Origin: CAXGUU01 sp964012875
GTDB lineage: Bacteria; Pseudomonadota; Gammaproteobacteria; Ga0077536
NCBI GenBank assembly: GCA_964012875.1
Contig: CAXGUU010000025.1
Location: forward strand, 1 to 19,200
Length of the DNA stretch: 19,200 bases
Direction: 5' to 3'
Below the pieces are notes generated by a model. That model was not told the DNA's origin. It did no database searches and saw nothing but the letters and a program-made list of their open reading frames with translations. The position numbers were made by a program, and so were the translations under genes. This document shows positions 14,641-19,200 of the stretch, piece after piece (positions within the stretch are counted from its first letter, which is position 1; every line of letters starts with the position of its first letter).

Positions 14641-15786
14641 CTACTGCCTAGTAGGCTCGTATACCGCGCCCAACAAAGTACTAGTAATCTGGCTACCAGT
14701 CGTGGTCAGGACTGGTTCCATTGCAAGGCGCCGTGCCGCCATCCACGCAAAAGTCGTAGCCTCGACCGCATCGGGATTTATGCCAAGGTCGTTAAACGTG
14801 GTTATTCTTATCGTGTTCATGCGGTCGCTTAAGCGGTTCATGAGCGCTTTGTTATGTGCACCTCCCCCGCAGACGTAAATAGTTTCGAGCCGGGATTGGG
14901 TCGTTTCTATAGATCGGCCAATGGACTCAACCGTAAATTCGAGAAGCGAAGCTTGCACATCAGCTGGTTCGATTTCCCCATTCGGAAGCCGAGCAAATAC
15001 GTCGCGTAGGTAGGCAGCACCGAAAAGTTCGCGCCCGGTACTCTTAGGTGGTGGGCGATCGAAGTAAGGGTGGTTCAGGAGTGCCTCAAGAAGTTCGCAA
15101 CTCGAAATACCGCTGGCTGCCCACTCGCCGTTCTTATCGTACGGTTGACCGAGATGCTGCTCGCACCACAAATCCATTAGGCAGTTGCCAGGACCGGTGT
15201 CGAATCCAAGTACATCACCCTGCGACGTCGACGGTATTGTGAAGTTGGCAATGCCGCCGATATTCAGCGCCGCTGAACCGGCGGCTGCCTCCTGCATAGC
15301 CCACACATGAAACGCGGGTACCAGCGGTGCGCCTTGGCCGCCGTAAGCCATGTCCATACTGCGAAAATCGGCCACGGTCGTGATGCCGGTAGCCGCCGCT
15401 ATCGTCGATGGTGCACCAAGCTGCAGGCTGAACGGATGAGCAGAATCGGGGTCGTGGAATACGGTTTGCCCATGGCTTCCTATGGCAACGATTTCGGAGA
15501 CGTCGACTTCCGCAGTTTGTAGTAGTGATGTCGCCGCTTCCGCAAATGCTTCGCCTATCATCACGTGCAACATCGAAACCGTACCGAGATCTACGGGGCT
15601 CGATTCGATCACGCACCGATGGAGTTCGCTTCCGATCTCGTCCGAGTACGGGTAGGTTTGAAAGCCAACAGTCTTGACTTTAGACTGCGCGATCTCTACC
15701 AGAGCGGCGTCAATGCCGTCCATGCTCGTGCCCGAAATCAGGCCAACATAAAGACCGGGTCTAAAACTGCCGCCGATTGCACTCAA
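14641..15786 (-). CDS. anmK: Anhydro-N-acetylmuramic acid kinase AnmK
   Basis: AnmK opens the 1,6-anhydro ring of anhydro-MurNAc with ATP to give MurNAc-6-phosphate, a step in peptidoglycan recycling. The 381-residue cytosolic protein has the N-terminal ATPase-fold loop GLISGTSMDGIDAAL (15-29), GSHGQTVFHDP, and ADFRSMDMAYGGQGAPLVP. ALNIGGIANFT and GFDTGPGNCLMD (with the catalytic Asp at about 196) follow, with CGGGAHNKALM near the C terminus. It begins with TTG at 15786: an in-frame TAA sits one codon earlier, so no ATG or GTG start is available before the conserved loop. The TTG overlaps the stop of the M23 gene as TTGA, so translation is likely coupled to it. Family length is about 370. Confidence 0.95.
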   Translation of the reverse strand: MSAIGGSFRPGLYVGLISGTSMDGIDAALVEIAQSKVKTVGFQTYPYSDEIGSELHRCVIESSPVDLGTVSMLHVMIGEAFAEAATSLLQTAEVDVSEIVAIGSHGQTVFHDPDSAHPFSLQLGAPSTIAAATGITTVADFRSMDMAYGGQGAPLVPAFHVWAMQEAAAGSAALNIGGIANFTIPSTSQGDVLGFDTGPGNCLMDLWCEQHLGQPYDKNGEWAASGISSCELLEALLNHPYFDRPPPKSTGRELFGAAYLRDVFARLPNGEIEPADVQASLLEFTVESIGRSIETTQSRLETIYVCGGGAHNKALMNRLSDRMNTIRITTFNDLGINPDAVEATTFAWMAARRLAMEPVLTTTGSQITSTLLGAVYEPTRQ

Positions 15787-17261
15787 GGCTTATCATGACC
15801 TGAACCGACATGATCGTCCATAGGAAGATCGAGTCCCGCCAGGTAACGATTTTTCAGCGGTAACTCCGATTCGCTCAAATGGGCAAGTTGCTCAAGGTAC
15901 GGCGCAGCGTGCGCCTGGAATCGCGCAAAGTACTGCTGGGCGATTGGTTCAGCTTTGGGCAAGGCGACTGTCAGTGGGTTGCGATGAACGCCGTTGACCC
16001 GAAATTCGTAATGCAGGTGCGGGCCGGTTGCGAGACCGGATTTGCCGATATAGCCGACGATTTGCCCTTGTTTCACCGACGCTCGTCGCTTGATTCCCCG
16101 CGCGATTCTAGACAGGTGGGCGTATAGCGTCCGGTAGGTTTCTCCGTGCTGGATTTCCACGGTTCGCCCGTAACCGCCGTTCGTGCCGGCGGAGAGAATT
16201 TTACCATTCGCCGTTGCGCGTACCGGCGTACCCATGGGTGCCGCGTAGTCTACGCCGCGATGAGCACGGATGGTGTTCAGTATCGGATGTTTGCGTTGTA
16301 AGTTGAATCGCGAGCTGATTCGGGTGAAGTTAACCGGCGTACGCAAAAAGGCCTTCTTCATGGCTTCTCCCGATTCGGAATAATAGGCGCTATCGCCATC
16401 GTCGTCGGTAAAGAGGACCGCCTTGAGGCGTTTCCCGCGGTTGATGAATTCAGCAGCCAGAATACGATCCTGCTTGATTAGTTCGCCTTCCTTTAAAACT
16501 TCTTCGTAGATCACTGAAAAGCGATCGTGTTCGCGAATATCAAGGGCAAAATCGATATCCCAACCGAAAATATCAGTGAGGTGCATGATCACAGCATCTG
16601 ACAAACCTGCTTTTTGCCCGTCGACGAAAAGCGATGTCTGGATCTCCGCGCTTGCGCGGGCAACCCGAATCTCAGGTTGGATGATATCCAGAAAGCTCGA
16701 AAATCCTTTGGCATCCCGTTCGACTCGCAGCGTCGTTAGCGGATCAATTTCAACCGCAAGCGCTAATACCTTTACACCCTCTGTGCGAAAGCGCATGGTC
16801 TGACCGGGCTTTACTCGTTTTAAATATTTCGCGTACTCGTTGTTTTCAACGATGTAGTGCAGGTCAGTCTTCGATAATTTCAGTCGGGAGAATATGAGCG
16901 ACATGTTGTCGCCCGGTGCGACCGTCGCAACCGTCCAGGGAGCTGCAACGTGCTCTTTGGGAGCGCGGGGTTTCGCCTGGCGCCGCTCGCCCGATACCAC
17001 AGGCGCCCATTTTCTCTCGCTCGTTTGTTCGGCCCGGGAGACTCGGGTTTCAACCACCTGCGGGTGCTCGGGCAATTCCAGCACGAGGTCATTGGCCTCG
17101 GGTGATGGCTTTGCCGCTGGCTGTTCCGAATCAAAAATCGCCAGACCGACAGAGATAAATGTTCCCAGTCCAACGGCACTGGCGACGGCAAGGCGCCGGC
17201 GCGCAAGTCGCTGCCGTTTACTTAACAATTGCATCAATTCTGAAATGACGTTCTTCAGCAT
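15783..17261 (-). CDS. MepM-type M23 peptidoglycan DD-endopeptidase
   Basis: This zinc peptidase is likely to cut peptide crosslinks in peptidoglycan and allow insertion of new material. The 492-residue protein has a basic N terminus, a membrane anchor at about 25-42 and a linker. An OapA/LysM-like region (about 108-160; VAPGDNMSLIFSRLKLS) and an intermediate domain come next. The M23 core (about 320-435) has HRGVDYAAPMGTPV (Zn ligands H334 and D338), LYAHLSRI (H382) and TGPHLHYEFR (H415, H417), all intact. The layout is that of E. coli MepM (YebA). It is followed by anmK with a 4-base overlap (TTGA), joining cleavage and recycling of the wall. The ATG at 17261 has no visible Shine-Dalgarno and the predicted leader is very short. 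Confidence 0.93.
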   Translation of the reverse strand: MLKNVISELMQLLSKRQRLARRRLAVASAVGLGTFISVGLAIFDSEQPAAKPSPEANDLVLELPEHPQVVETRVSRAEQTSERKWAPVVSGERRQAKPRAPKEHVAAPWTVATVAPGDNMSLIFSRLKLSKTDLHYIVENNEYAKYLKRVKPGQTMRFRTEGVKVLALAVEIDPLTTLRVERDAKGFSSFLDIIQPEIRVARASAEIQTSLFVDGQKAGLSDAVIMHLTDIFGWDIDFALDIREHDRFSVIYEEVLKEGELIKQDRILAAEFINRGKRLKAVLFTDDDGDSAYYSESGEAMKKAFLRTPVNFTRISSRFNLQRKHPILNTIRAHRGVDYAAPMGTPVRATANGKILSAGTNGGYGRTVEIQHGETYRTLYAHLSRIARGIKRRASVKQGQIVGYIGKSGLATGPHLHYEFRVNGVHRNPLTVALPKAEPIAQQYFARFQAHAAPYLEQLAHLSESELPLKNRYLAGLDLPMDDHVGSGHDKP

Positions 17262-17275
17262 GCGAGACGCGTGGC

Positions 17276-17304
17276 AAATTAGCCTTAGAATATGAATCCG
17301 TCAA
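17276..17304 (-). promoter_or_regulatory. Putative sigma-70 promoter of the M23-anmK pair
   Basis: On the minus strand TTGACG (17304-17299; 5 of 6) is followed after exactly 17 bases by TAATTT (17281-17276), which keeps the key T, A and final T of a -10. Transcription would begin near 17269, about 8 bases before the M23 ATG, giving an almost leaderless message. The -10 is weak, so this is moderate evidence only. I found no equally good plus-strand promoter for tyrS in the same 100-bp gap. Confidence 0.4.
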
Positions 17305-17361
17305 CGTCTAGACAAAAATTTTATTCATGCGATTCACTGGCTAGTCGTAATTTTCTTCGAA

Positions 17362-18549
17362 ATGAACACAACTGCAGAACAATTGGATTCGATTGGACGG
17401 GGAGCCGACGAGATTTTGCTGGAAGGCGAACTAAAAGAACGTTTATCGACCGGGCGGCCGTTACGCATCAAGGCGGGCTTCGATCCGACGGCACCCGACC
17501 TCCACCTGGGCCACACCGTGTTGTTGAACAAAATGCGGCAATTCCAGGATCTTGGGCATATCGTCATTTTTCTAATCGGCGATTTCACCGGCATGATTGG
17601 CGATCCGACCGGTAAGAATGCGACGCGGCCGCCGTTGTCCGTTGACGATGTCCAGCGCAATGCTCAAACCTATCGGGAACAGGTATTTAAGATTCTCGAC
17701 GAATCGAAGACCGAAGTTCGTTTCAACTCCGAATGGATGCAGGAGATCGGGGCGGCCGGCCTCGTCAGAATCGCGGGGCAACACACAGTTGCCCGGATGC
17801 TCGAGCGCGACGACTTCAAAAAGCGCTACGAACAGGAACGTCCAATAGCGATTCATGAATTCCTCTATCCACTGGTCCAAGGCTACGACTCAGTGGCCTT
17901 GCGAGCCGACGTGGAGCTTGGCGGCACTGATCAGAAATTTAATTTGCTTGTCGGCCGGCAGTTGCAGCAAGCCTACGATCAGGCTGCGCAAATTGTTCTA
18001 ACGATGCCGTTGCTGGAAGGTCTGGACGGTGTTCAGAAGATGTCGAAGTCCTTAGGCAACTACGTCGGAATCGCCGAAACGCCTAAGGACATTTTCGGTA
18101 AATTGATGAAAATTTCCGACGAATTGATGTGGCGCTATTTCGAACTCCTCAGTTTTCGGCCAGCTAGCGATATCAAATCACTGCGACGGGAAGTCGAAAA
18201 TGGCAGGAATCCTCGCGATGTGAAGTTCGAACTGGCGCGCGAAATAGTGGCCCGCTTCCATAATGAGAAGGCTGCAGATCAGGCTCAGGGTGCATTTATT
18301 GCCCAGTTTTCGAACAAAGCACTGCCTGAGAATATCCCTGAATATGTTGTATCCAGCGCCAGCCTGGTTGCGATACTGAAGGAAACAGGATTGACGGCGA
18401 GCACTTCAGAAGCGCGCCGCATGATTCAACAGGGCGCCGTTAAGATCGACGGCGAGAAGGTCTCTGACGTCGACCTGAATATCGACGTCGCCCGAGAGGT
18501 CGTCGTACAGGTCGGTAAGCGACGCTTTGGGCGCATTCGCTCTCGATAG
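17362..18549 (+). CDS. tyrS: Tyrosyl-tRNA synthetase
   Basis: TyrS charges tRNA-Tyr with tyrosine in the cytosol. The 395-residue protein is a class I synthetase. The HIGH-type motif is HLGH (48-51) in APDLHLGH, the tyrosine/adenylate pocket has IGDFTGMIGDPTGK and YPLVQGYDSVALRADVELGGTDQ, here split by eye, and KMSKS is at 226-230. A C-terminal S4 RNA-binding domain (about 335-395) carries SEARRMIQQGAVKIDG. The EFLYPLVQGYDSV and DQKFNLLVGR blocks and the N terminus match the Pseudomonas/Xanthomonas-type TyrS. The ATG at 17362 fits family alignment but has no clear ribosome site. It is transcribed away from the M23 gene and toward the rRNA operon, with only about 93 bp to the rrn -35. Confidence 0.96.
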   Translation: MNTTAEQLDSIGRGADEILLEGELKERLSTGRPLRIKAGFDPTAPDLHLGHTVLLNKMRQFQDLGHIVIFLIGDFTGMIGDPTGKNATRPPLSVDDVQRNAQTYREQVFKILDESKTEVRFNSEWMQEIGAAGLVRIAGQHTVARMLERDDFKKRYEQERPIAIHEFLYPLVQGYDSVALRADVELGGTDQKFNLLVGRQLQQAYDQAAQIVLTMPLLEGLDGVQKMSKSLGNYVGIAETPKDIFGKLMKISDELMWRYFELLSFRPASDIKSLRREVENGRNPRDVKFELAREIVARFHNEKAADQAQGAFIAQFSNKALPENIPEYVVSSASLVAILKETGLTASTSEARRMIQQGAVKIDGEKVSDVDLNIDVAREVVVQVGKRRFGRIRSR

Positions 18550-18580
18550 CTGAAAACGGACGTGCGCAGGAGCTGTGTCG

Positions 18581-18649
18581 GCGTCAACGGAAGATTTGCA
18601 ACTAATTGTAATTAAAGAAATTTTATAAATTTTTGCAAGTTGTTGACGC
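18581..18649. repeat. 8-bp inverted repeat flanking the rrn upstream element
   Basis: GCGTCAAC at 18581-18588 and GTTGACGC at 18642-18649 are perfect inverted copies 53 bases apart. The right arm contains the -35 TTGACG. Inside lie a second pair, CAACT (18599-18603) and AGTTG (18638-18642), and two TTGCAA copies (18596, 18633). The centre is A/T-rich (18601-18634), as expected of an UP element. Confidence 0.55.
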
Positions 18650-18678
18650 AAAGCCGCATCCGCGTATAATTCGCGTCC
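18643..18678 (+). promoter_or_regulatory. Strong rrn P1-type promoter
   Basis: TTGACG (18643-18648), a 16-base spacer and a perfect TATAAT (18665-18670) are followed by the GC-rich discriminator TCGCGTCC, the pattern of growth-rate- and ppGpp-controlled rRNA promoters. The A/T-rich stretch at about 18601-18634 upstream fits an UP element. Transcription would start near 18677. No second promoter was seen before the 16S gene. Confidence 0.85.
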
Positions 18679-18681
18679 TCG

Positions 18682-18718
18682 AAAGGAGGCCCCAGTGGCC
18701 TCCTTTGTTCTTTAAAAA
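18682..18718 (+). promoter_or_regulatory. rrn leader antitermination site (boxB-like hairpin and boxA)
   Basis: A perfect 10-bp stem AAAGGAGGCC (18682-18691) and GGCCTCCTTT (18697-18706) with a five-base loop begins about 5 bases after the predicted start. It is followed at once by TGTTCTTTAAAAA (18706-18718), a close match to the boxA consensus of bacterial rRNA leaders. Order boxB-boxA is that of E. coli rrn operons. The stem followed by a T-rich run could be read as a terminator; the boxA match and place argue for a Nus-factor loading site. Confidence 0.7.
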
Positions 18719-18881
18719 TCTGTCCAATTAAGTAATTTGTGTGGGCGCTGACGGTTAGGATGGCGTCATCAGAAACCCTGATGAGCAACCGAATTGTTAG
18801 TGTCTAACTAGACACGTCGATAACTTATTCGAGAGCTTGTCAAACTCTATTAGTCAGCATTTCGGTGTTGGCGAAACTCTT
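18719..18881 (+). other. 16S rRNA 5' leader
   Basis: This is the transcribed leader between boxA and mature 16S. Two clean hairpins are present: TCATCAG / CTGATGA with a five-base loop (18766-18784), and GTGTCTA / TAGACAC with a two-base loop (18800-18815). Their function is not known; in related leaders such stems help fold or process the precursor. No tRNA or coding region was seen. Confidence 0.5.

Positions 18882-19200
<319 letters not shown>

Noticed and set aside
14641..15786. anmK as a broken gene because it lacks an ATG
   Set aside because: The TTG start, full family length and all conserved blocks, including the catalytic aspartate, argue for an intact gene.
18682..18713. The rrn leader hairpin as an intrinsic terminator
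   Set aside because: It follows the rrn promoter by only a few bases and runs into a good boxA, so an antitermination site is the better reading.

Overview
The window is about 19.2 kb of compact, mostly housekeeping bacterial chromosome with GC in the mid-50s by eye. Protein resemblances (ATP synthase subunits, GlmU, FabA, ErpA, PhoP/PhoQ-type two-component pair, Pseudomonas-type TyrS) and the start of a 16S rRNA gene point to a gammaproteobacterium. FabA, ErpA, bactofilin plus a DUF6776-like protein, and HemJ together suit a free-living, non-enteric lineage of the Chromatiales, Xanthomonadales or Woeseiales kind. I cannot place it further without a database.

Layout, left to right. (1) 1-3627: 3' part of the atp operon, atpA (partial)-atpG-atpD-atpC, all on +, closed by a clear intrinsic terminator. 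(2) 3685-6428: glmU, then an RraA-family gene and a carbon-nitrogen hydrolase 10 bp apart, all +. (3) 6506-8876: a small exported PepSY protein followed within 8 bp by a PhoP-type response regulator and a PhoQ-type sensor kinase. (4) 8935-9501: fabA with its own extended -10 promoter, converging on the next group. (5) 9533-12652, all on -: DUF4126 membrane protein, hemJ, hemL, small periplasmic TPR protein (given in transcription order). hemL and the TPR gene share one base. (6) 12937-14515, on +: DUF6776-like membrane/coiled-coil protein, bactofilin, erpA. (7) 14641-17261, on -: M23 endopeptidase of the MepM type, then anmK, overlapping as TTGA. (8) 17362-18549: tyrS on +. (9) 18581-19200: a strong rrn P1-type promoter with an A/T-rich upstream element, a boxB-like hairpin, boxA, leader hairpins, and the first 319 nt of 16S rRNA.

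Functional themes are energy (F1 ATPase), cell envelope (GlmU makes UDP-GlcNAc; FabA makes unsaturated fatty acids; M23 peptidase cuts and AnmK recycles peptidoglycan; bactofilin is a scaffold), heme (HemL early, HemJ at protoporphyrinogen oxidation), Fe-S delivery (ErpA) and translation (TyrS, rRNA). I saw no insertion sequence, phage gene, CRISPR array, tRNA or toxin-antitoxin pair, and no sign of recent transfer. I did not find a convincing new system. The points most worth following are the DUF6776-bactofilin pair near the peptidoglycan enzymes, the PepSY-PhoP/PhoQ triplet, the rare TTG start of anmK, and an 8-bp inverted repeat that includes the -35 of the rrn promoter.
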